From contig NC_091973.1 of NCBI RefSeq assembly GCF_036711975.1, positions 248,001 through 312,000 on the forward strand: a stretch of DNA of 64,000 nt. Reading direction: 5' to 3'. The DNA comes from Onthophagus taurus (taxonomy: Eukaryota; Arthropoda; Insecta; Coleoptera; Scarabaeidae). The translations under genes were made by a program, and so were the position numbers. Positions within the stretch are counted from its first letter, which is position 1. The number at the start of each line of letters is the position of its first letter. Under the pieces are notes generated by a model, which saw nothing but the letters and a program-made list of their open reading frames with translations, was not told the DNA's origin and did not search any database. Below, piece after piece: positions 1 to 11,813 of the stretch.

Positions 1-61
1 TTAATTAAGTTAACCATTTAATCGAAATAGTTGATATCAACATTATTATTACATACGTGTA

Positions 62-270
62 GTGTTAGGTGAGAAACATTCGGGTTTAGCCGTCTTGAGA
101 GACGCTCCGCTAAGCCCGAATGATACTAGTTCTAAGTCTAGTATTAGAGAACTAGCAATATTTGGATTTAGCCATGGGTCTAGCATTAGTTCTAATAGTA
201 GACCTAGAAACATTTGGATTTAGCCATCTTGAAAGACGCACTATTAAATTAAATTTGGTTATGAATGCAC
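62..270. repeat. Dispersed palindromic repeat, TAGTTCTAG/TTTAGCC family
   Basis: The core is an imperfect palindrome: AACATTCGGGTTTAGCC, a short GTCTTGAGAGACGC loop region, then the reverse complement ending in GCCCGAATG. A second, decayed copy follows (ATTTGGATTTAGCC near 160-235), separated by TAGTTCTAAG-type spacer words. The same core recurs near 1230-1310, 29985-30110, 45690-45760, 47260-47325 and, in part, near 51515-51545. Probably a non-autonomous DNA element or foldback family. Confidence 0.6.
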
Positions 271-2489
271 AGATTTTTCCTAATTATCCAATTACTTTGA
301 TTAAATCACTCCAAAAGTTTTATAATCCCAATAAAAAAATGTCGTTTCACGAAAGAAATAACAATTTTTAGCGATAATTAAAATGTTACTTAAAGAAACT
401 GTTTTGAAAATACAATTTTAGCTGGTTAAATTAAAAACGGTATTCCAGTTATATCTATGTCACATTAATTAGAAAGTTTAAACAATTAAACGGTTATAAA
501 ACTAACGTTAGTTCATAAATATACTAATAAAAACAATTGGTATATTGTATACAGTTACATATCAAGATCAATAAAGATTGTATTTATTGATTATACGTCA
601 CAAATTTGGTTAACCTCCGTGTTATTTATTGATGCTTAATAACGTCTACTACGTCAGAGATATTAATTTTAAAGCAAAACTTATTTGGCATTCGATGTCG
701 TAAAGCGCCCAAAAAATTAACTGTATAAATTAAATTAATACAAATTGAATTAATAACAAAAATTAAATAAACAAAATAAATTAAGTAAACAGTAAATGAA
801 AAATTGCGATGTATAATAAATGATGAAGCTTTCTATTTAAAGGTACGTTACCCTAGATAAGTGCTAGAAATGTATTAGAGAACGTGGACGCTCAAGGGGC
901 GGCTCCGTGATTGTTTCGATTGTCAAAGTGTGCGTGCGCGGACACGTATCCGAGTTCTGATCGGTCGCAACTAGGTTATTCAGTTCGAATTATCGATACC
1001 AGGATCCTCAGAAATTATAATTACATCACCTATAATAAATATTCTAAATCGAAATCACAAAATAAGCATTAAAAAATAAATTGAACGCATTCCTGTATTC
1101 TACAATTTTATTAGTTATTGAAAATGTCATTCAGAAGAAATCCAAAGTAGCCTATATCAACCAAACTTTTTTTTTATTATACAGGTGTCCCGTATCTTCT
1201 GGATCAGAGCATTATGCGGTTGAAGGATACATTATTCTGCGTTTAGCCGTCTTAAGAGCCGTTCAGCTAAAATGTTTGTAGTTCTAACACGACATCTGGA
1301 AACGCTAGAAAAAAAGCAACTGAAGGTCTTTGATGGAGGATGGCTATTAAATTAAAGTTCCTGAATGAGTGTGGCGTTTGTTGCTATTATTACAGTACAT
1401 TTCCATGTTTACTGCATAAAATATCGAATTTGTTGTGATGCTTTTTTGCCAGCACTTTCATAATAATAATGGGCGTAAATAATGTTGACAATTTGCCCCT
1501 AGGAAAAGTTTGAGTAAACATGTCTCGGGAAATACGTGGTAGCTCAATATTATTTACACCATTATTTAGATCCTATCTTTAAAAATGCAATGACACAATT
1601 ATGAGGTGTATAATGTAAATTAAGTTTAAATGTACCGTTACATAATTTTACATTTTATTACTAATCTGCGCCATTTTTGTCAAAAGCAATCATTCCCACG
1701 AGTGCACTTACTACAAAAAGGAAAAATATGCAAAAATGAGACTTCATAAGAATGCGACTGGATCATATACAGTAAATCACAAAGGTTCTGCCGGTCAAAT
1801 GGAGATTGTCGTCATTGAGGCGTCTTAAAGGTTCCAAGAACGATTCGGAATTCTGTATAAAATTATATAGGTGACGGTTATTCGAAAATGTTCAAAGAAA
1901 TTCTAGATGCCAATTCGTACGGCAATGAAAAACGATTGCATGGGGCGTATCAAGAAGCACACGTCTTCCCAACGCCAAAAAGGAATAGAAATCAGGCGGA
2001 AAAAAGAAGTTTACGAATAAGTTTATAAATGACCTTACAAAATATCGCGATTTGGCTATGAATAGATATGAAAATTTATTCAACCATGTTTCGGTGGGAA
2101 CTAATTTGTTTACATCATAAGATATAAACAAAATGTTTAAGGAGCAATCAGTAATTTTACTAATTTACTAACTAAACACTAGAACTGGGAAGTTTCGTCT
2201 AATTTGGTAATATAACTAATCATGTCTTGAAGTCAAATTTAGAATCCCTAAATGTTTTTATGTGTTTTTGCTTCTTTTTAGCATCTCGTTCGTGTATATC
2301 TTGTTGTTGGAATTTGTTTAGATACAATGTGTGTCCATAATTATCTTGTGTGGCAGTTTAGTTAGTTTCGCCGGCATTATAAATCTGGGATTACAATAAC
2401 ATTTCTTGATTATACCATGAGTGTTGAATTCAATCTGTATGCGCTGACATTTAGACTTCAAATATTACATGCATATATCAATAATATGA

Positions 2490-2534
2490 CAAAAACCGTT
2501 TTAATGAGGTCCGATATATATTGAGGTTTTACTG
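2490..2534. repeat. Solo terminus of a pogo-like/MITE repeat
   Basis: The stretch ends GAGGTTTTACTG followed by TA, and contains AAAACCG...GAGGTCCGATATAT. This matches, in the same order, the right end of the complete element at 45636-45803. I did not find the partner left terminus nearby, so this is a fragment. Confidence 0.35.
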
Positions 2535-3164
2535 TATCATGAAATAAAATATTATATTTAAGATGCCCATTTGTTTATTTATTTCTTACAATACCTAATA
2601 GTTATATACCATTATATGTTAATTAAAAATGCTGTGGCGTGTATGATGTCTTTTTGATCCGGCGTATCTTTTGATCCTCATTTCTTCACTTCGTACTTGT
2701 TTCTGAAAAATATTGCAGCCAGATGGACCGTATTATTTGATTTTCAGTAACTGTTAAAACCTTATTTTGTGAATTTTCTTGTAACAACCCTAGTAGTTGT
2801 AGGATAGAAAAAATCAATATAACGCGTTGTGAGATTAAGAAAGTTTGATCGAATTTTACGATAGTAAACGCTCAGATTATGCAACCAAATACGCGTATGC
2901 GTCATCGTGTTTTATCGAATTTTCCGATCATTGTAAAATAAAAACATCTGTTTTTGTGGGTATCTGTTCTTATCGGATAAAAAACGATTTAATACTCTAT
3001 TTCACAAATTCAATTTTGCAGTACAAGGACAAATGCTGTCATAAAAAAATTCATGATTAAGAAACGTATTTAATTTATGACATAGATTTATTTTTTAAAC
3101 CTTATTTTATGACTGCATAAAGATGTTAATGATATTATAAAAATGTGTTTTTTAATGAACTTAC

Positions 3165-3394
3165 CTTTCGTCCTGAACTCTTTTTAGTTCGACCATCTCA
3201 AGTTCGAATCGAAGATTGCTATTTTCACACAGCAGGAGGTCCCTTTCGCTGGCCAAGCCATCTAGTTCCCTTTTGAGTCTTAAAATTTGTTCCCGCTGGT
3301 CCCTTATGATGGTATCTTTTTGGGCTAGCAAAGTGTTCACATCCAGGGTGTCTCCGGGTATGGCCAGGGGCCTCCCACCGTTGTAATCACACAT
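3165..3394 (-). CDS. First coding exon (partial) of a coiled-coil N-terminus; possible cGMP-dependent protein kinase
   Basis: ATG at 3394 opens 76 codons ending in a strong donor (GACGAAAG then GTAAGT) at 3165/3164, phase 2. The rest of the gene would lie further left on the minus strand, beyond the window. The peptide has a heptad-like stretch from about residue 21 (LLAQKDTIIRDQREQIL, then RLKRELDGL) rich in Leu, Glu and Arg. That is the layout of the N-terminal leucine zipper of PKG/foraging-type kinases (LLxQKDxxIxxQ...), but no kinase or cyclic-nucleotide domain is in view, so the identity is a guess. A GC-richer region just upstream (3400-3650) could be the promoter. Another coiled-coil family is possible. 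Confidence 0.5.
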
Positions 3395-5983
3395 GCTGAT
3401 TCGCCGCCCTCGTACTTCGCTCCCTTAAGCGTCCCCATTGATTTGATGGGCCATACTTATCGACGTTGCGTCGATTACCTTTTTAAACGATTTATTATTA
3501 ACAATTTTGACCTGACATAAAAGCTATTCAACTTTGGGGGCCCCGTTTTTACCGTACAAACAACAACAATGACAGTTCTAGCGCGCCATGTTTGTCTTTT
3601 TGTCAATTATTGGTCGACCGCTAGAGGTCGCCCTAATTTTTTTTTCGGCTTTATCTATCTATTGTGGTTATGTACAGGTGTTTACAAAAATTTTATACCT
3701 TCTTAATAAACAAAATAAATTCAATAATTAAGAAAAAATTACTAATTAATATTATTATTAATTACATTGTAATTAATTCGCGTTTGTTTGCAATGTTTCG
3801 ACATCTAAAAATCAACAAAAGTAAGTAGACCTTAATAAATAAGTATATATATACATATATTTATATACAGTAAGAAATATATATAAAGTTTTTAATTTTT
3901 TATTATTTAACATTTGCTTCATTTTTAATTTAGTGTTAAAGGATCGATCAATATTTTTATTCTAACCTCAAAATGATTGTTTACCGGTATATATAGGTGT
4001 TTTTAAGTTGATGCGACCCAACCCAACTCAACCCAACCCCTCCTCCTCCAAGTTATAGCCCTCTAAAGTTAAGGGAAAAAATCTGCAATTTGCCTATCTC
4101 TTGACATTTTACAACTAACACATTGTTAGTTTAATCACAAAAAATAAAATAATGCTGAGATCAACTTGACATAACTTCATTTTTTTGACTAATAACCGAT
4201 CTCTGAATTAATTCACTTGAGCCTGTGTATTATTTTATTTTTTTGTGATCAAACAATTTTAGCAGAAAATGTTAAGAGACAAATAAGTTGCGTGTTGAAT
4301 CCCTCTATTTAAATCAAGTTTTTAAATAGCAAAATGTAGACGCATTAAAAAGTTCTGATGCAAAGTATTATAGGGATTGATATTTTCAGCTCCTTGTCGT
4401 CAAAAAGTGTCATTTTATTAGCAACAGTTATCTACTAAATTTCATTCTTCTAAATTCCTCCATAGTGGATTTATTAAATAAAAACAATTTTTTCCCCTAA
4501 CTTTATAGTGCTGTAACTCCGTGGGGAAGGACTTTTGAACAAAAAGTTATATGAAAGACCCCCCTTAATTTTTGCTGAAAAATCACTCCTTGAAAGATTT
4601 CGCTTCAATTTAGAAACACCTGTATATATAAATAACAGGGTGGTTCAGTTTTTAATCTGGAAACTTTAATATTATATAATAATAAACATATAATTTTATT
4701 ATATATTTATTTATAATAAACTTTATTATTCAATAATAAAATCAAAACAATAGATATTTGAAAAATCGGTTTAATTAATTCAACCGAGCCTTTCATTGAC
4801 CACAAATGCACCTCAACTAATAATGGTTTTATTAATAACCATGCCGAAATTGGAAAATTACCGCGCACATACACCGCCGGAATGCGATAATTAAATAGCA
4901 TGCGTTAATATGAGCATTAGTGGCTAATTCTATCTCTATTCTGGGCAATACTTTTTCATTAACAACCATTCAGTCTACTTGTCGAAGATTTTCCGGGGGT
5001 TTTCAGCAATGCTCGCCATTTAAGCCTCTTTTCCGTACGCCAAAATCACCCTGTGCGTTCAAATTATATTTATTGTATACATATATTAACTCCTTTGTAT
5101 CATTTAATGGATACAGTACTATAAAAACCAATTTAAATTAATTGATTTAATCAATTTAGAAAATGCGTTTTCCTCTGCAAATATCTTCAATATATCCAAA
5201 TAATTGGTATCCAAAGCGTTGCCTTGTCCTTTGTGCTCATCAATTGTCAGAATCATTGTCTTTAGTCCCTTGGAGGAAACCTTACCTTATTGTTGTTTCT
5301 GGAAAAAAATGTTCTAACTGCTATAGGTGTCTTAAAATTTTGTCTTTGTGCAACGAAGGTGTTTCGGATTATTATAAATTAAATAACTGAGATTTCCAAT
5401 TTTTTCAAGCATGCATATAATTATATAATTTATTACTGAGCTATTAAAGGACCCAAATTGATCGCGTCATTTAAATATTTTGCGAAGCTGGCTTTTTAAT
5501 TTAATTAATAAATAAAAAGCCGAATTTTTAATTTTTATTTAATGTATTATTTTAGGTGCCTGGTATACTTTTTTTCATCACATTGGAAGAATAAATTTAT
5601 CTCTCGCGATCGGACAATTAACATTGTAATATACCGATAAATAGAAAGAAAATAATAATACATTTCCAACGAAAATTGAATAAATCCTTTATAAGTATGT
5701 TATAATGCAAATATTGGAATCGACGGGGATGGTATAAACATGCTGAATTTCAACAGTTTGCGTGGGTATTATAGGAAGATCGGCAGATGTCGGGTGGATT
5801 CGCGGACCGGGCATATGATTACAAATAGAAAGCCCGGCAACTTTCGATAGTATTTGTTTACGATTCGAGCCGATAACATCTAGATAAGATACAACCGTTG
5901 CTTGGATAGGTCGACGCTTCCTCTGAAGCTAAGTTGACTTTAAAACTTATAAAATACTGAAGATTTCCAGTTTTTCTGCAAAT
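3395..5983. other. Intergenic region between the 3.2 kb exon and dispatched
   Basis: No gene recognised. It holds a putative promoter-like segment for the minus-strand exon (3400-3650), one MITE (3994-4622), and AT-rich sequence. The short open frames at 4707-5390 have no recognisable domain or splice support. About 40 bp upstream of the dispatched ATG the sequence becomes ordinary AT-rich leader. Confidence 0.5.
3994..4622. mobile_element. MITE of about 629 bp with long terminal inverted repeats
   Basis: The left end AGGTGTTTTTAAGTTGATGCG and the right end (reverse complement AGGTGTTTCTAAATTGAAGC) match imperfectly. A second, inner inverted block also matches: AGTTATAGCCCTCTAAAGTT near 4051 and its counterpart near 4495-4525. 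The element is bordered by TA on both sides, as in Tc1/mariner-type insertions. No coding capacity is seen. It is non-autonomous and mutated. Confidence 0.6.
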
Positions 5984-8900
5984 ATGGGTGTTAATTGGCT
6001 CGCACACGTTTATGTTCATCATCCTTTTAAGATCATTATCACGATTTCTCTTCTTTCTGGAACTTGTTTAATTCTTCCTTTTGTTATAAGAGATTTTCCG
6101 AACTTTAGTGATCCCCAATTGGTAAGTAATACTAAAATTTTATTTATACATAAAATTAAAAAAAAAATCATTTTAGGGCTATCAAACAAGAGGCACACCA
6201 ATGGCTAATAAGTTGACGACTTGGTTCAATTTAATTGAACAGACCAAGGAGGATGGAATTTTTACCACAAACCCCATGGAATATTTATATAGAAAGAATA
6301 TTACCACTTTTTCTTTGAATCGCAATAACACAGCCCAAGAACTAGATAACAAGGTTTATGGAAAGGTGCTTAATTCATCTAAAAGACGGGTAAAAGAAAT
6401 TATTAATTATCATTCTAACACAACAAAACATTATTTCCAAATAACTAACAGCAGCAACTTTCTGCAGGTAAAGATTTATATTTGTTGTTATTTTTCGTTC
6501 AATAAACTTTATTGCTCATTTTTGTTAGCGCCATTCGTTTACACAAAATCATCCTCATCAATTTATTCGCGTAATTGTTTTTAATAGAAACTGACCCGCA
6601 GCATATTCAATGGAACCTCCCAAGATCACAACTGGTTTCAGTTACGCCTCTTTTTCGTGGGTAACCAAAAACACAAGATCAGCGAAGAGGATTGGGACCG
6701 ACTCAGCGCTGGCAAATCTGGCTACTTTTGCGGTTCTCCACGTAAGTAAGAAAAGTTAACCAAAAAATTATTAATATGTTAAAGAAAATTTTAAACTCAG
6801 ATCCGGATTATTCTCATGTCGTCTTGGAATCAGCCTATGGACACGATTTATTCACATTACAATCCCTTCAAGCAATCTGTCGCATGCAAGATGTTTTAAC
6901 CCAAAATAAACTATTTAAAGGACTTTGTGTTAGACGTATAAAAAGTAAACAATGTTGTCGATGTTGGTCCCTTCCAAATTATGTAGCTCTCCTGAATGAT
7001 CGTGAATCTTGTCGAGATATTACGGTAAGATTTTATCAATAGAAAATTTGTTTTATATTAATTTTTAATTAATGTAAGGTTAATGATGTAGAAAAAACGA
7101 AAGAGTTATTACGAAATTGTTCGCATTATTATCACAGTGCGAAATTAAGCTACGATTGCAGCCAAGAAAACGAAGCATGTCATCTTCCTGCTCATTGTTC
7201 AAAACATAATGCTGTCTTTAGTATTATGAATTATTTAACAAGTACTTCATTTTTGCCACCAAATGTATGTATAGAAAAAAAAATTAATAATGACTTGTAT
7301 TTATTCTTTTTTGTAGAAAACTGAAGACATAAAATTACACCAAACAATAATTTTTATTCCGGTTGCTTGTTCTTCTGTTATGTTAGATTATTACAATGAA
7401 ATTGTTGTTGCTACATTGAATTTCGATGGAATTTCAATTGTAGCAAGTGAGTTTGGTTTAAAAAGTTTAGTTTTTGAGCAATATTTAATTAGAGATTCTT
7501 GGCTACTCAGTTTTGGTGCTTTGTTTGTTTTTGTAACCATGTGTTTTTATACACGATCAATATTTCTTACTATTATGACAATAATTGGCATATTATTTTC
7601 ACTTGGAGTTTCATATTTCCTGTACAAGTTCGTTTTTAACCTGGATTATTTTCCGTTCATGAATCTGTTGACCATCGTTATCGTTTTAGGTACGACATAT
7701 TAATCACAATATTTATATATTCATTTTTTAATCATTTTTTTTATTATTTGTTTATAATTGTTTTGTTAGGTATCGGTACTGATGATGCGTTTGTGTTTTG
7801 TAATATCTGGAAAATGCAGAAAGAATCTTTCGGGGGTCCTTTGGTTAAGGTGATGTCTTCAACGTTAGATCACGCAATCGTTTCGATGATAATAACATCA
7901 TTTACGACCGCGGTAGCTTTTGCCGCATCATATATTAGTTCAATAACGGCAATTAAGTGTTTCAGGTGAGTTAGAAGTTATGAAATTTCGAGTAATATTA
8001 TTTATTTATTTATTTTTTGTAGTTTATTTGCGAGTATTACGATTATGATTAACTGTTTTATGATGATATTTTGGTTCCCACCTTGCGTAATTATTTGGGA
8101 AAACAAGTTTCGATCGATGAATAGCCCCTCAAAATGTACGCGACCGATTTGGAAACGATTTTCGCGACAATTTCGTCGCCATAGTCCAAGTTGGATAATT
8201 ACATTGAAAACTATCTTTATCGATTCAGTTATAAGATTTAGACACACTTGGTTTTGGACGTTATCACCGGTGGCTGTTGCGTGTGGAATTGTTGTTTTTT
8301 ATTATCCAAAACTTCAGTTACCCAATACGAACGAATTTCAATTATTGCATAATTCACATCCTTTCGAGCAATATGAAATGCATTATAGTAAAATGTTTTG
8401 GTTCAGTAAATCATTGAGGGTTAGTTTTACAAAATAATTTTTTGATATTATTTTGATGTTAATTATATTTTTTAGGAAGATCAAAAAATGAAATTACCAC
8501 TAAGATTTGTTTGGGGAGTTGTTCCCCAAGATAACGGAAATTACCTTGAACCATTATCGTATGGAACTTTACAACTCGACGAAAGGTTTAACATGTCTCA
8601 CCCAGATTCGCAGGTTTGGTTGTTAAATTTTTGTCGAAACATCCGCGAACATTTTTTTCATGGAATAAATTTGGGTTTGACGCTTACAAATTGTTTTATC
8701 GAAACGTTCAAGGAATGGATGAAAAGGAAATGTGAGGATGATATGGAAAACGTAAATCATAGCCCTTGCTGCGAAACGGAAACATTTCCGTTTCGCAGCT
8801 GGGTATTCGAAAAATGTGTTGTCGAAGCGATTGCTTATCTTTACAAAACACCACAAGCTTTTCGTTCACACGGTTTTGCAGGCCCCAAATTTTCAAAAGA

Positions 8901-9795
8901 AAATGATCCCGTTATTAAAGCCTTGGTCATTGAATTCCAGAGTAACTACACATTTTCATTATCCTATAACCACATGAAAGAATTTGTAAATGAAGTGGAA
9001 ACTTGGTTTATTAATGAATTAGAAACTGCACCAGAAACGATGCGGGGTGGCTTTTTTATCAGTAACACCGACTTTTACGATTTACAAAAAGTTTTGTCCG
9101 AAGGTACAGTAACAGCTGTAATAGTATCAATGACTTTGTCACTAATAGTGTTGTATTTGACAACGCTAAATATCATCACAAGCACTTTTGCTATCATGAA
9201 CATCACTTGTAATGTTGTAGTAACGCTGGCATTTTTAATTTTATTAAAATGGACCTTAAATATTATTGAATCAATGTCTATATCATGCGCCATTGGTTTA
9301 GCCGTTGATTTTCCGCTACATTACACGATCAGTTACAAATTTCAATCGTCTAATCATCAAAATAGACTCGGCATTGCTCGACAAGCTTTAACGAATATGT
9401 TAACACCGGTTACGATGTCCGCTTTAACAACCGGAGTAGTCGGTGCTTTAATGTTACCTTCAAGGGTAATGGCTTATATCCAAATCGGCACGTTTCTTAT
9501 AATCGTTGTAACCATAAGCTGGATATACTCGACTGTTCATTTAGTATCAATGTTGGCTTTGTTTGGACCCATACGCAATTTTGGCCAATGTACCTACAAA
9601 CGATTATTTTGTAAGAAAACGGAAAGGAGGCCGAACCCTCTTCGAAGAGTTCCTCCGAAGTCCGATGAGCACGAGATGGATTTGCTACCGGTTAAACCAA
9701 GCACTACAAATATTAAACCTCCCTCTTCATCTTCAAACCAATCTCCTTCGGGTGTCAGTGTAATCACGGTTACAACGCAACCCGAAGAAATTTGA
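5984..9795 (+). CDS. disp: Dispatched, RND/SSD transporter for Hedgehog release
   Basis: Nine exons: 5984-6121, 6177-6467, 6588-6741, 6801-7024, 7079-7264, 7317-7689, 7770-7965, 8023-8419, 8476-9795, giving about 1092 residues. All junctions are GT/AG and in phase. Dispatched is a twelve-pass membrane protein of the RND family with a sterol-sensing domain, which releases lipid-modified Hedgehog from producing cells. Visible features: an N-terminal membrane helix and the family signature [17 protein letters not shown] (about residues 37-53), the proton-relay motif GIGTDDAFV (about 456), and the second-half counterpart [10 protein letters not shown] (about 928) within YDLQ...[21 protein letters not shown]-type helices. 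The tail is short and Ser/Pro-rich. Length is a little under that of the fly protein. The last exon's 3' part is duplicated downstream. Patched-domain relatives are less likely given the DPQLG motif. Confidence 0.93.
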
Positions 9796-11813
9796 TTACA
9801 ATCGAATTTCCTAATAAAAAGATCCCCGCTTAACTCAACATACGTACTTAACGTATGTTCAATATTAAGAGTACCAAATCATTACATCAATAGATAAATC
9901 TGTTAATGTAACTTAAAAGAACTTATTAAATAGGAGTTCAAACATTTTTGTGACACTTCAGGGGTGTTTCTAATGAACATACGATATATCAATGATAAAA
10001 TCTTGGCTTTAAGTCTCATAATCTATCTTTCACCCCAAACACCTGAATGTTAACTGTGATAATTGTATGCATTTACAGTTTTGTAGTTTTTTATGTTGAA
10101 TGTAAAAGCGGCTTTTGGAAACGTTCGAGAGTTTATCTTGGTGTTAACCGATAAAATCTTTTAATTTTTTGACAGACTTCGAAAGAAATATTATGATCGT
10201 TGGATATTTAAACGTTCTTTAAAGCCGTTTATGCATTTTTGCAGGAGGTTTTATCCACTTTATTCAAAAATATGTAAGTATATACTCTTGACTGTCTATG
10301 AATGTTAGATATTAATCTGTATTTGGAAATATTATAAATGTAACATTCCAAATGTACTTTAATAAAACTTAAAAGGCACTTACTTTTTTAATAATACATT
10401 TTTTTTTGATCAAATAACTATAATTCAATAATTAAAACAATTTTCAATGACTTTGTCAGTAATAGTGTTGCATTTGACAATATTAAATATCATCACAAGC
10501 ACTTTTGCTATCATAAACATCACTTGTAATGTTGTAGTAACGTTGGCCTTTTTAATTTTATTAAAATGGACCTTAAATATTATTGAATCAATGTCTATAT
10601 CATATAGGGTCAGTCATAAATTTGAATCGTCTAACCATCAATAGACTCGGCATTGGTTACGATGTCCGTTTTAACAACCGAAGTAGTCGGTGTTTTAATG
10701 TTACCTTCATCCGTAATGGCGTATATTCAAATCGGCACGTATCTTATACGTGTTATAATCATAAACTGGATATTCTCGACGATTCATTTAGGATCAGTAT
10801 TCGCCTTGTTTGGACCAATACACAATTATAGACAATGTTCCAACAACCAATTATTTTGTAAGATAACGGAAAGGAGGCCGAACCCTGTTTGAAGAGTTCT
10901 GCCGAAATCCGATGAGCACGAGCTGTTTGCGCACAATTTTGAATACACTCAAATTTCCTTATAAAAAAATCCCCGCATAACTCCTTAAAGAATATTTCAG
11001 ACTTACGATCTAAGTATACAGCAAAAAGACTTAAAATAAAAAAAAAATTGTATTCTTGGAAAAATCGTAAGTCGGAAATAACGTATGTTCAATATTAGGA
11101 GTATCAAATCATTTTAATTAATGATTGATCCTTATTGTACCTTTAGTCACTATCTTCTTTGTTATTATCATTAATTTATATCCTTTATAACTTAATTTTC
11201 TTAAAATTGTCAACAAAATACTTTTGGAGTGCCATGATTTAACTAATACATAAATCTGTTAATGTATAATTATATTAAATATCTTATTAAATGGGAGTTC
11301 TATAATTTTTGTGGCTCTTCGGAAGTGTTTCTATTGAACATACGATATATCAATGATAAAACCTTGGCTTTAAGTGTAATAACCCTTCAATTCCCGTCTT
11401 TTACCCCAAACACCTGAATGTTAACTGTGATAATTGTATTTATTTACAGTTTTGTAGTTTTTTATATTGAATGTAAAGGCGGCTTTGGGAAACTTTTTTT
11501 TATTATTTTGACAGACATTGAAAGAAATTTTATGATCGTTGGATATTTAAACGTTCCTTAAAGCCGTTTATGCATGTTTGTAGGAGGTTTTGTCCTCTTT
11601 ATTCTAAAATATATAAGTATATACTCTTGATTGTCTACGAATGTAATTAATGTACTTCAATAAAACTTAAAAGGCACTCCGTTTTTTGTTATTAATTCAT
11701 TTATTTTTAATCAAATAATTATAATTCAATAATTACAATAATTTGATAAATCAATTTGCAATGACTTTGTCACTAATATAGAATACAATGGAATAGTGTT
11801 GTATTTGAACCGG
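9129..11813 (+). repeat. Head-to-tail tandem duplication of the dispatched 3' end
   Basis: Unit A (9129-10446) runs from inside the last dispatched exon (TCAATGACTTTGTCAC) through the 3' flank. Unit B (10447-11758) repeats it in the same order: coding tail, TAAATCTGTTAATGTA, GAACATACGATATATCAATG, CACCTGAATGTTAACTGTG, then the AT-rich joint. A third start (GCAATGACTTTGTCACTAATA, 11759-11813) is cut off after about 55 bp and carries a 17-bp insertion. Units are about 1.3 kb and diverged, so the event is not recent. Confidence 0.85.
10447..10891 (+). pseudogene. Partial pseudo-copy of the dispatched last exon
   Basis: The sequence is readable as the last five or six membrane segments of dispatched (MTLSVIVLHLTILNIITST, then [13 protein letters not shown] and the FCKITERRPNPV tail). 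Compared with 9131-9640 it lacks the segment holding [15 protein letters not shown], has lost another short coding block after SSNHQ (in-frame TAG), and the reading frame shifts between the two halves. It has no start, no upstream exons and no promoter of its own. It is a by-product of the tandem duplication. It could still be transcribed by read-through from dispatched. Confidence 0.85.

Larger units (their letters stand above)
1..3160. other. Repeat-rich stretch without a recognised gene
   Basis: Open frames here are short and lack family resemblance or splice-compatible continuation. A GC-richer patch lies around 880-1010, which could be a promoter or untranslated exon, but no core promoter element is convincing. 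Because a minus-strand first coding exon ends at 3165 with a good donor, most of this stretch is probably the first intron of that gene. Dispersed palindromic repeat copies lie near 62-270 and 1230-1310. Confidence 0.5.

Noticed and set aside
162-371. Open frame of 69 codons
   Set aside because: It lies inside the palindromic repeat and has no domain, splice sites or start context.
960-1010. Insect core promoter (initiator TTCAGTT)
   Set aside because: The downstream promoter element is absent at the expected spacing and no gene follows.
4637-5054. Possible MITE with ACAGGGTG/CACCCTGT ends
   Set aside because: Only 8 bp match and no target duplication; chance similarity is likely.
6019-6201. 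Minus-strand frame over dispatched exons 1-2
   Set aside because: Antisense shadow spanning a real intron of dispatched.
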